A DNA stretch of 16,251 bases, taken from the NCBI GenBank assembly GCA_029266295.1, contig JAQSXD010000041.1:1-16251 (forward strand). The letters run 5' to 3'. Origin of the DNA: Bacillota bacterium (GTDB lineage Bacteria > Bacillota > Clostridia > Peptostreptococcales > Anaerovoracaceae). The position numbers were made by a program, and so were the translations under genes. Under the pieces are notes generated by a model. That model worked only from the letters and a program-made list of their open reading frames with translations, made no database searches and was not told the origin of the DNA. Positions within the stretch are counted from its first letter, which is position 1, and each line of letters opens with the position of its first letter. This document shows positions 8,016-14,515 of the stretch, piece by piece.

Positions 8016-8045
8016 GACCGTCATTTTCTTTGAAAGGAGGCGGGA

Positions 8046-8096
8046 TTGATTTCAGCAGTTTTCACGAATTTCGATCATTCCATAAGGAGGGATTAG
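8046..8096 (+). CDS. Possible 16-codon leader ORF upstream of the corrinoid protein gene
   Basis: A full AAAGGAGG (8033-8040) lies 5 nt before TTG 8046, which opens a 16-codon frame (M-ISAVFTNFDHSIRRD) ending at TAG 8094-8096, 3 nt before the ATG of the corrinoid protein. Its last codons cover the ribosome binding site of that gene (AAGGAGG, 8084-8090). It could couple or tune translation. I recognise no conserved leader peptide, and the ribosome binding site is the only real evidence. Confidence 0.35.
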   Translation: MISAVFTNFDHSIRRD

Positions 8097-8099
8097 GTT

Positions 8100-8726
8100 A
8101 TGAACAGTAAACTGATTGAAGCCATGGCAGAACTTGATGAAGATACAGTTTTAGATGAGATCCAAAAAATGATCAGCAGCAATGCAGCACCACTGGACAT
8201 CGTAGCTGATTTGCAGGAAGGTATGAGCATCATAGGAAAGAAATTCGAAAAGGAAGAGTATTATCTGTCTGAACTCATTATGTCAGCGGAAATCTTCGAG
8301 CAGGCGTCCGCCTTGCTGGGTGAAAACGCTGATTCAGGACCTTCAAAATATGGAGGTTTTGTTCTTGGCACCATCTACGACGATATTCATGATATCGGAA
8401 AAAACATTGTTGGCACAATTATGCGAAGCAACGGATTTGATGTCATTGATTTGGGAGTAGATGTGCCCACCGAAAAATACATCGCCGCCATCAAAGAGCG
8501 AAAACCAAAAGTCATCGGAATATCGTGCCTTTTGACTACCTGTTTTGATAATGTCAGACAATGTATCAAGGAAATCGAAGACGCCGGCCTTCGGCAGGAT
8601 GTGAAAATCATCTTTGGCGGAGGGCCTGTGGATGAAGCTGCAGGACGTTACGTCAACGCAGATATCGTATGCAAAAATGCACAGCAAACAGTAGATTACT
8701 GTAAAAAAATCATGGGGGTAAACTGA
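8100..8726 (+). CDS. Corrinoid (B12-binding) protein of a methyltransferase system, MtaC/MtbC/MtvC type
   Basis: Carries the cobalamin that shuttles a methyl group between a substrate-demethylating and a second methyltransferase. The 208 residues match the family. An N-terminal helical cap (about 1-80; LQEGMSIIGKKFEKEEYYLSEL is typical) precedes a Rossmann B12-binding domain. The cobalt-ligand motif is D95-x-H97-x-x-G100 (DIHDIGKNIVG), followed by DLGVDVP, GISCLLTT and FGGGPV, which line the nucleotide tail of B12. The ATG has AAGGAGG 9 nt upstream. It is the first large gene of a six-gene operon and sits 1 nt before the URO-D-type methyltransferase gene. The particular substrate cannot be read from this protein. 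Confidence 0.95.
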   Translation: MNSKLIEAMAELDEDTVLDEIQKMISSNAAPLDIVADLQEGMSIIGKKFEKEEYYLSELIMSAEIFEQASALLGENADSGPSKYGGFVLGTIYDDIHDIGKNIVGTIMRSNGFDVIDLGVDVPTEKYIAAIKERKPKVIGISCLLTTCFDNVRQCIKEIEDAGLRQDVKIIFGGGPVDEAAGRYVNADIVCKNAQQTVDYCKKIMGVN

Positions 8727-8727
8727 A

Positions 8728-9834
8728 ATGAAGACAAATCAGGAATTGCTCCAGGAAAGAACAGAGCGTTTTACCAAAACATTGGCCTTGGAGAAAACGG
8801 ATAGAACTCCGATTATTCTCATGATTGATGGATTCTGTGCAGTACATACTGGGGTAAAATTATCTGAGTTCTGCTCCAGCGTCAAACGATCCAGCGAAGT
8901 GATGCTTGATTCCGTCAAGCAGCTTGGTGACGTTGACGGAGTTACCAGTGCCTTTGCTGTTGGTCCAATATTCCCAATGATCTTTATGGCAAAAGTTAAG
9001 GTGCCGGGCCGGGAACTGCCGGACAACATGCTCTGGCAGCTTGATGAAGCGGAAATGATGACACCGGAAGACTACGACACCATCATCAATAAGGGCTGGA
9101 GCAACTTCATGCCCAGCTATCTGAAAAACAGACTCGGCTTTGATTTCGAAGGAGCCTTGGAGCAGCTCGCCTATGCACCTCAGGCGATTCAGAACTTCAA
9201 CGATGCGGGCTATCTTGTCTACTCCCCTCTCGTTACGATCACGGTAAACGAATATCTCAGCGGCGGACGATCCATGTCAAAATTTATGCGGGATCTATTT
9301 AAAATGCCCGACAAAGTCGAGGCCGCCCTGGAGGTGATACAGAAAGAGAATCTGGAGCAATTGCGGCAACAGATCCGTGCCATCAAACCCCAAGTGGTCT
9401 TTGTCTCGCCTGCCCGCGGAGCCAGTGAATTTTACTCACCAAAACTCTGGGAGCGTTTCGTATGGAAATATATCAAGGAAACAGCCGATATGATTATCGA
9501 AGAAGGTGTTGTCTGCGACATCCACTGCGACGGAAACTGGGAAAGAGATTTGGACTACTTTAAAGCATTCCCCAAAGGAAAAGCCGTGTTCGAATGCGAT
9601 GGTGCAACAGACATCTATAAAATCAAGGAAAAGCTGGGCGACAGACTTTGTATTAAGGGAGATGTTCCCGCCGGTCTGATGGTTCTTGGAACACCGGATG
9701 AGGTTTACGACTTTTGCACCAAAAGAATTCAGGATATGGGCTATGGTTATATTTTGTCCAACGGCTGTACTCTGCCTGCCAATGCAAAGCTGGAAAATGT
9801 AAAGGCTATGATTGCAGCCGCAACTGGAAAGTAG
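8728..9834 (+). CDS. Uroporphyrinogen decarboxylase-superfamily methyltransferase
   Basis: 368 residues of the URO-D (TIM-barrel) superfamily, in the branch that includes corrinoid-dependent methyltransferases (MtaA, MtbA, CmuA and O-demethylase methyltransferases). Next to a corrinoid protein gene it is far more likely a methyltransferase than a haem enzyme. In MtaA/MtbA a zinc is held by H-x-C and a distant Cys. Here the matching segment is H266-C-D268-G-N (IHCDGNW) and the distant Cys is C347 (LSNGCTLPA), so Asp takes the place of the middle ligand. FVSPARGASEFYSP lies near residues 225-238. ATG 8728 follows the upstream TGA by 1 nt, with GGGGG about 9 nt before it. Methyl donor (for example a methoxylated compound or methylamine) and direction are unknown. 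True decarboxylase activity is unlikely. Confidence 0.92.
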   Translation: MKTNQELLQERTERFTKTLALEKTDRTPIILMIDGFCAVHTGVKLSEFCSSVKRSSEVMLDSVKQLGDVDGVTSAFAVGPIFPMIFMAKVKVPGRELPDNMLWQLDEAEMMTPEDYDTIINKGWSNFMPSYLKNRLGFDFEGALEQLAYAPQAIQNFNDAGYLVYSPLVTITVNEYLSGGRSMSKFMRDLFKMPDKVEAALEVIQKENLEQLRQQIRAIKPQVVFVSPARGASEFYSPKLWERFVWKYIKETADMIIEEGVVCDIHCDGNWERDLDYFKAFPKGKAVFECDGATDIYKIKEKLGDRLCIKGDVPAGLMVLGTPDEVYDFCTKRIQDMGYGYILSNGCTLPANAKLENVKAMIAAATGK

Positions 9835-9850
9835 TTTTGGAGGAGACGGG

Positions 9851-10510
9851 ATGAATTCTATCTTGATTGCCTGCAGTACGATTTCATCTGAAATAAACTG
9901 TCTGATCGAGGAAGCGGCTTGTCCTTATCCGGTGTTATGGATTCCGTCAGGGCTCCACAATTCGCCGGAGCTTCTGCGAAAGCGTTTGCAAGAGGAGTTG
10001 GATCACCTGTCCAACATAGAACGGGTATTGCTGGCGTTCGGCTATTGTGGCAATGCTTTGGTTGGGCTCATCCCCTCTTCTTTTGAGATGATCTTCCCCA
10101 GAACGGACGACTGTATCTCTCTCCTGCTGGGCTCATCTGTGATCCGCAAGGAAATCTCCCAGTCGGCAGGCACATATTTTTTAACGAAAGGCTGGCTGGA
10201 AAACGAAAAGACCATTTGGCATGAATATCAGCAGTCTGTCAGCCGTTACGGTAAAACACGCACAGACCGGATGTTCCGACAGCTATTAAAGCACTATGAA
10301 CGTTTGGGGATCATAGAGACAAGAGCATACTCACTGGAAGGTGTTTGGGAATCGTCTCAGGAAATTGGCGAAACACTTCAGCTTAGAATCGAGGTGATAC
10401 CAGGAACCCTTGATTATTTGAAGAAGCTCCTGACAGGCCCATGGGATGACGATTTTATTGTGATTCCTCCCGGAACAGAGGTTACATTATCACATATTTA
10501 TGGAGATTAA
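9851..10510 (+). CDS. DUF1638-family protein
   Basis: 219 residues matching DUF1638 (PF07796), a family of unknown function often found with corrinoid methyltransferase genes in anaerobes. Visible family features are ILIACSTISSEI at the N-terminus (C8), LWIPSGLHNSPELLRKRL (about 29-46, H36), VLLAFGYCGNALVGL (59-73, C66), IFPRTDDCISLLLGS (81-95, C88) and GTYFLTKGW (107-115). Conserved Cys, His and Asp suggest a metal or cofactor site. No signal peptide or membrane segment is seen, so it should be cytoplasmic. The start at 9851 is set by GGAGGAG just upstream; an in-frame ATG at 9812 lies inside the previous gene without a binding site. It ends 1 nt before the GTPase ATG. Role inferred from context: maturation or reactivation of the methyltransferase system. 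Confidence 0.85.
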   Translation: MNSILIACSTISSEINCLIEEAACPYPVLWIPSGLHNSPELLRKRLQEELDHLSNIERVLLAFGYCGNALVGLIPSSFEMIFPRTDDCISLLLGSSVIRKEISQSAGTYFLTKGWLENEKTIWHEYQQSVSRYGKTRTDRMFRQLLKHYERLGIIETRAYSLEGVWESSQEIGETLQLRIEVIPGTLDYLKKLLTGPWDDDFIVIPPGTEVTLSHIYGD

Positions 10511-10511
10511 A

Positions 10512-11189
10512 ATGAACATTATTATCTTCGGAGGTTTTTTGGGCGCCGGGAAAACCAGTTTGATCCTCTCTCTGGCTTCTTTCCTGATCCAGAAAAACCT
10601 GAAGGAAGTCCATCAGAATGACCAGCAGGAGGTTCAATCCCCTTACCTTCAATCCCCTTATCTAGTGATCATTGAAAATGAGATCGGTGAAACCGGGATT
10701 GATCATAAAATCCTGAGATCCGGCGGCTATGAGGTGCGGGAGTTATTTGCCGGGTGCGTGTGCTGCACGCTGGCGGCAGATCTTACTGTGATGCTGAACG
10801 AAATCGCAGATACGCTCAAACCCCAATGGGTAATCATTGAGTGTACCGGTTTGGCCTACCCCGGAAATATTGCGGATACACTCAATCGATATGGAAAGCA
10901 TTCTGACCCGATTAGAATCGTCACCGTTGTTGATGCCGAACGCTGGGAAGAGCTGGCAGAGGTCGCCCCTATTCTTGTTGAAAAGCAGGTTCAGGAAGCC
11001 GATGTTGTGCTGATCAACAAGATTGATCTGGCAGATGATGAAGTCATAAGTCTGGTGGAAGACAGAATCCACTCCATTAACGCCAGTGCGAAAAAAATCA
11101 GACTGTCAGGGAGCGGCATGATTCCAGGCAGCGTATGGCGCGAGATAACGGGAGCAAATGGATCGTCAGAAGAGGTGACAGAAAAATGA
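10512..11189 (+). CDS. CobW/G3E-family GTPase (metallochaperone type), G domain only
   Basis: G3E GTPases (CobW, YjiA, HypB, UreG) use GTP to deliver metals to enzymes. 225 residues. P-loop GGFLGAGKTS (7-16, K14), Walker-B-like ENEIGETGID (55-64), the metal-binding C82-x-C84-C85 (AGCVCCTL), ECTG (110-113) and NKID (169-172) are all present. CobW proteins normally run on for about 100-150 residues with a His-rich linker and the CobW_C domain. This one stops after the G domain, and the next gene begins with a His-rich stretch. ATG 10512 is preferred (TGGAG 6 nt upstream); ATG 10500 overlaps the DUF1638 gene and lacks a site. Residues about 29-51, between the P-loop helix and the next strand, are longer than usual and contain a 15-bp tandem duplication (QSPYL twice). 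Confidence 0.92.
   Translation: MNIIIFGGFLGAGKTSLILSLASFLIQKNLKEVHQNDQQEVQSPYLQSPYLVIIENEIGETGIDHKILRSGGYEVRELFAGCVCCTLAADLTVMLNEIADTLKPQWVIIECTGLAYPGNIADTLNRYGKHSDPIRIVTVVDAERWEELAEVAPILVEKQVQEADVVLINKIDLADDEVISLVEDRIHSINASAKKIRLSGSGMIPGSVWREITGANGSSEEVTEK
10633..10662 (+). repeat. 15-bp tandem duplication inside the GTPase gene
   Basis: TTCAATCCCCTTACC is followed directly by TTCAATCCCCTTATC (14 of 15 identical), encoding QSPYL twice in frame. It sits in a loop expected at the protein surface, so it is probably a tolerated slippage event. Confidence 0.85.
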
Positions 11190-11692
11190 ATCAAAGGAAT
11201 CACCCGAACCATATTGAACATGACCATGTTGACCTCAGTCATGAAAGCTACCATACTGATCATGACCATACAAGCCACCATGCGGGCCACGACCACGGTG
11301 CCCTGCTGGGAGCAGCTGAAGAAATCCCTGCCGTCTTTTCTCAAACCCTATTTCTGCAGTTTGACAAGGACATGACAGAAAATGCAATTTGTGCGCTTTT
11401 GTACGATTGGCTGACCTCCATCCAGCATTGGGCACTGTTTCACCATCATTATATCGGCCATATCAAGATTTTCGCAGAATTTGAAGAAGGATTCCAGCTA
11501 TGGCTTTCAGCTACAGGCAGGGAAATCAGCGTAAAAAATACTGCCATGAAATTACCAAAAAATCCGGTACGCCGCGGGACTGCGGCAGTAACCGCCATCG
11601 TCTTCGGAACGGATGAAGCATCTCTGAAAGTAGCAGTTTTGAATGGCTGGGAGGAAACCTTGGCATTGCAATCCGGAAAGGCGGCGATTTGA
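11186..11692 (+). CDS. His-rich protein, possible split-off CobW C-terminal part
   Basis: 168 residues, no confident family match. The N-terminus holds 12 His between residues 6 and 37 (HPNHIEHDHVDLSH, then HTDHDHTSHHAGHDHG), a metal-binding or metal-storage stretch like the linker of CobW-type proteins. The rest (about 50-168) looks like a compact alpha/beta domain with LLYDWLTSIQHWALFHHHYIGHIKIFAEF in its middle. ATG 11186 overlaps the GTPase stop (ATGA) with GAGGTGA upstream, so the two are translationally coupled. GTPase plus this protein totals 393 residues, about a full CobW protein with the His-rich segment exactly between its halves. I infer a two-subunit CobW. It could instead be an unrelated metal-binding protein. 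Confidence 0.72.
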   Translation: MNQRNHPNHIEHDHVDLSHESYHTDHDHTSHHAGHDHGALLGAAEEIPAVFSQTLFLQFDKDMTENAICALLYDWLTSIQHWALFHHHYIGHIKIFAEFEEGFQLWLSATGREISVKNTAMKLPKNPVRRGTAAVTAIVFGTDEASLKVAVLNGWEETLALQSGKAAI

Positions 11693-12249
11693 TGGGTTAT
11701 GATCTTGAGGCGCTGGTACAGCTTGCCCTGTCATCCAACGCAAGCTATGCAGCCATAGCCGACACGGCGGGCATCACTTTCCACGAGGAGTTCCGAAAGG
11801 CCTGTGAGAAAAACGTATGCGGAATGTATAACACAAACTGGATGGGACCTCCGGCCATCGGCCCCATAAATCAGCTGAAGGAAATCGTAGAAACGTTCAG
11901 CCAAGGTCTGCTTTTCCAGACGGTTCATCATCTTTCCAGCTCCTTTGATTGGAACGGAATGAAGAAGGGTCAGGAAATCCACAATAGAGTTTTTCGGGAT
12001 ATCCTCAGAAAAATAAAAGAGGAATATGATTTTGACAAAATCCTTCCTCTGAATGCAGGCTGCTGCAATTTATGTCCCCGATGTGCCTATCTAGATAGGG
12101 AACCATGCCGCCATCCCGATCAGGCGGTCTCCTCTCTTGAGGGTTACGGGATTGACGTTATGGCACTGGAAAAAAGCTGTGGAATACCGTATTATAACGG
12201 AAAGAATACCGTTTCTTATGTGGGCTTGATCCTATTTAGAAAAGAATAA
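11692..12249 (+). CDS. DUF2284-family Cys-rich predicted metal-binding protein
   Basis: 185 residues. Matches DUF2284 (PF10050), predicted to bind metal or an iron-sulfur cluster. The Cys-rich stretch is C124-C125-x2-C128-x2-C131 with C139 (AGCCNLCPRCAYLDREPCRHP), the family hallmark. The N-terminal region has C38 and C43 (ACEKNVCGMYNTNW), but where most members, as I recall them, have a third Cys in W-x-CPP, this protein has W50-M-GPP, so one ligand seems lost. ATG 11692 overlaps the upstream TGA (TGATG); AAAGG about 10 nt upstream could serve it. Last gene of the corrinoid operon, followed by a terminator. A role in electron transfer, corrinoid reactivation or metal handling is possible but not shown. 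Confidence 0.85.
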   Translation: MGYDLEALVQLALSSNASYAAIADTAGITFHEEFRKACEKNVCGMYNTNWMGPPAIGPINQLKEIVETFSQGLLFQTVHHLSSSFDWNGMKKGQEIHNRVFRDILRKIKEEYDFDKILPLNAGCCNLCPRCAYLDREPCRHPDQAVSSLEGYGIDVMALEKSCGIPYYNGKNTVSYVGLILFRKE

Positions 12250-12259
12250 TACCAAAAAA

Positions 12260-12298
12260 CGGACTGACCCATCATATAATGGTCAGCCCGCTTTTCTT
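12260..12298. terminator. Two-way intrinsic terminator between the corrinoid operon and the GH26 gene
   Basis: CGGACTGACC (12260-12269) and GGTCAGCCCG (12281-12290) form a 10-bp stem with one A-C mismatch, followed by CTTTTCTT on the plus strand. Read on the minus strand the stem is followed by TTTTTTGGT. It serves both convergent transcripts. Confidence 0.9.
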
Positions 12299-12328
12299 AT
12301 GATTCGTTCGCCAATTGAAATCCACCGG

Positions 12329-13821
12329 TTAACCCAGTACATCCCAGAACAGCGGCTTTTGATTTAAAAATTCTTTGAAAGTCTGAAGAAGATCAGGAGT
12401 TTCATCGATAAAGTACGGCCGCGCAATATTGCCGTTTGCATCCCAATCGCAGCCGTCCCACCAGATAGCCACTTTGAGGTTTTCATATTTTCCGATATGG
12501 TTGAACATGTTTCTGATCCATTTGTTTTTGTCGCCGCCTACGCTGCTGGATGCAAACTCGGTAATCATCATCGGCTGCTTGAACAGACTATCATACTCAG
12601 CATATAACGAGTCATAAAGTTCTTCAAATTCAATCCAGTCTTCTCCCGGATAGTAGGTTCCGGTATTATACGCCGTTAAGCCCACGATATCCACATATTC
12701 ATCCCCTGGATAATACATCAGCGCATCGTTCCACTTAAAATCTGGGAAAGACTTTCCGTTTGGATTCCAGACCCAGATTACGTTGTCTGCGCCTGCCTCT
12801 TCAAAGATCTTATAGATATATTTGTAAAACTCTTTGAAGATCATCGTATCCTTAGAAGTATGATAACTGGAATAAGGACACCAGTCCCCGTTCATCTCAT
12901 TGCCCAGACGAAACAGAACAGGATGGTCAAAATCACTCACTTTTTTTGCATAGTCCCTCAGAAACTCATCATATTCTCCATCCAGCACATCATAGACCAT
13001 GTTGCCCGAATCACTTGACGGCGTCTGAAGCGTCAGTTCAAGGGTTTTATTGTTTTCATATGCAGCCTGCAGCCGTGCATCCAGATTTGGATGCTGATAC
13101 TTGTTCTCAAAGCTGGAATAATTCAACAGAATGGGGAATTCATACTCCATAGCCGACTCCAGGTATTTCATCTGAGTAAAGTCCCCCGGTGCATCAGGCT
13201 CGAAGAGCCCCCACTGTAAAGTACTGGCCGGACCAAAATATTTATAATAAAAGTCTTCAGTCTCCTGATTCCATCCTCTTTCCTCCGGAACAACCGCCTG
13301 TGACTGGCGTATGTAAGACGACTTTGTTGGGGCAAACAGCTCGAATTGATCCAGCAGATATTGATAGCCCCCTGTTAGGTAGAACGGCTTGTCTGACTTT
13401 ACAAAAATCGTATATACTTCCCGAGAACCATTTGAAATTTCCATGGAAACGTAATAATTCTTGTCATTTTTTACTCGGCTCAGCTTATCTCTTGTCCATT
13501 GGAGAATGTGGACCGTTTTCCCGTTGATCCTTGTCTGAACATCATACTCACTGGTATGATCCGTTCTATTGTTGATAAATCGGTTTGAATAATTGATATA
13601 AGCCTGCTGACTGATGTTATACGGCAGTGATTCCTTATAAATTTCAATGCGTTTGCTGTCATTTTCAAGTACCGCAACAACATCCGAATAATCCATATCC
13701 ACTTTAAGCTATACAAATCCTTTGTCTCGGATTCCGCGCCATAAACCGGCGACGACATACCCAACATCAGGCTAAGACACAACCCTATCCATACTAATTT
13801 TCCTATCATACCGTTTCTCAC
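12329..13821 (-). pseudogene. Secreted GH26-type glycoside hydrolase, frameshifted after the signal peptide
   Basis: The body (457 codons, open from GTG 13702 to TAA 12329) resembles GH26 beta-mannanase-like enzymes. The acid/base Glu is in FRLGNEMNGDW (E269 of this frame) and the nucleophile Glu in MITEFASSS (E382). Also present are WNPNGKSFPD, VDIVGLTAYN and AIWWDGCDWDANG. Substrate unknown: mannan, another beta-glucan, or the cell's own exopolysaccharide. A clear signal peptide (GTG 13821, GKLVWIGLCLSLMLGMSSPVYGAE, preceded by GAGAGGAAG) lies in the next frame. Adding one base at the AAAG run (plus strand 13703-13706) joins YSLK to VDMDYSDVV. As given, the body could only start at GTG 13702, without a secretion signal. 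It is either a recent pseudogene or a one-base sequence error. It lies 97 nt after cobO on the same strand. Confidence 0.87.
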
Positions 13822-13879
13822 AATTCACTTCCTCTCTTCTCTTTTGTACATATCAAACTTGCTTTCTCTATGCTGTTTA

Positions 13880-13938
13880 ACTTTCGTTCTCAATGCCGAC
13901 TCCAGTTATTTAATTACTTTAGTTCTCAATGCCGACTC
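13880..13938. repeat. Imperfect 23-bp direct repeat copying the cobO 3' end
   Basis: 13880-13902 and 13916-13938 share 22 of 23 bases (core GTTCTCAATGCCGACTC), 36 nt apart. The right copy is the last codons and stop of cobO. The left copy lies outside the gene, and there the stop is changed from TAA to CGA on the coding strand. Both copies keep the cobO sense direction. Confidence 0.88.
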
Positions 13939-14437
13939 TTGCGTCAACGCCCGCATTATAATAATGCTTGATTTCTTTCATTTCTGTGACCAGATCGGCC
14001 CGGTCGATGATCTCCTGAGGTGCATATCTTCCCGTCAGAATCACTTCTGTTTTTTCCGGCTTCAAATCCAAAACCTCAAGAACCTCTTCCACTGAAATGA
14101 GTTTGAAATACAAGGCGGTATTGACTTCATCGAATACAACAAGATCGTATTCTCCGGAGGTAACAATCTCTCTCATGCGCTCAAGGCCGGCCTCGGCGTC
14201 TGCAATATCCTTCTCTGTGGGTTTTCCGTTGACAAAGAAGGCGCCTCCAAACTGCTCCATTGTCAGACCGGGAAGGCAGTGAATCGCTTGTTTCTCACTG
14301 TAGTCCTGACCTTTCATAAACTGACCAAAGAAAATTTTATTCCCTGCACAGGCTGCTCTCAGCGTAATTCCCAGTGCAGCAGTGGTCTTTCCCTTACCGT
14401 TTCCGGTATACACCTGAATGTAACCCTTCTCTAGCAT
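13919..14437 (-). CDS. cobO: Cob(I)yrinic acid a,c-diamide adenosyltransferase (CobO/BtuR/CobA type)
   Basis: Transfers the 5'-deoxyadenosyl group of ATP to the cobalt of cobalamin or its precursors, in cobalamin synthesis and salvage. Cytoplasmic. The 172 residues match the family. The P-loop is GNGKGKTTAALG (12-23), with GQFMKG (38-43), VFDEVNTAL (101-109) and ILTGRYAP (133-140), all characteristic of the CobA/CobO fold. The start is supported by AAAGGAGAG 7 nt upstream. The P-loop variant GNGKGKTT is intact, so it should be active. It lies 78 nt after the FAD-protein gene on the same strand. Methyltransferase corrinoid proteins do not need adenosylation, so closeness to that operon shows shared B12 use at most. 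Confidence 0.96.
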   Translation of the reverse strand: MLEKGYIQVYTGNGKGKTTAALGITLRAACAGNKIFFGQFMKGQDYSEKQAIHCLPGLTMEQFGGAFFVNGKPTEKDIADAEAGLERMREIVTSGEYDLVVFDEVNTALYFKLISVEEVLEVLDLKPEKTEVILTGRYAPQEIIDRADLVTEMKEIKHYYNAGVDARVGIEN

Positions 14438-14507
14438 TTCATTACTCTCCTTTTGATTAAATAAAACAGATTGATCATTAGCTGATATTCAACTTCGTTG
14501 ATTCGTT

Positions 14508-14513
14508 ATTATA
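14508..14513 (-). promoter_or_regulatory. Candidate -10 element for cobO
   Basis: TATAAT on the minus strand just after the stop codon of the FAD-protein gene, about 71 nt before the cobO start codon. No clear -35 is visible, so cobO may instead be read from upstream. The 78-nt gap has a small 5-bp hairpin (TCAAC-GAA-GTTGA) but no terminator. Confidence 0.3.
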
Positions 14514-14515
14514 CA

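Noticed and set aside
7996..8099. Cobalamin riboswitch in the leader of the corrinoid operon.
   Set aside because: The leader is only about 100 nt and I find no B12-box-like sequence or the expected long folded aptamer.
8728..9834. Haem-pathway uroporphyrinogen decarboxylase (hemE).
   Set aside because: The gene sits directly behind a corrinoid protein gene and has the HxD...C metal-site pattern of methyltransferases; no haem gene is nearby.
11186..11330. Zinc-uptake (ZinT or ZnuA type) protein, because of the His-rich segment.
   Set aside because: There is no signal peptide or lipobox, the His stretch is at the very N-terminus, and the gene is coupled to a cytoplasmic GTPase gene.
13480..13821. 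A separate 113-residue secreted protein gene.
   Set aside because: Only the first 35-40 residues (the signal peptide) look like protein; the remainder is the wrong frame over the GH26 gene.
13880..13938. Start of a CRISPR array.
   Set aside because: There are only two copies, 36 nt apart, and one is the coding end of cobO. No further repeats, spacers of constant length or cas genes are present.
13844..14095. Plus-strand small protein with repeated VLNADS segments.
   Set aside because: It lies antisense to cobO, and its repeats are just the 23-bp DNA repeat; there is no ribosome binding site.
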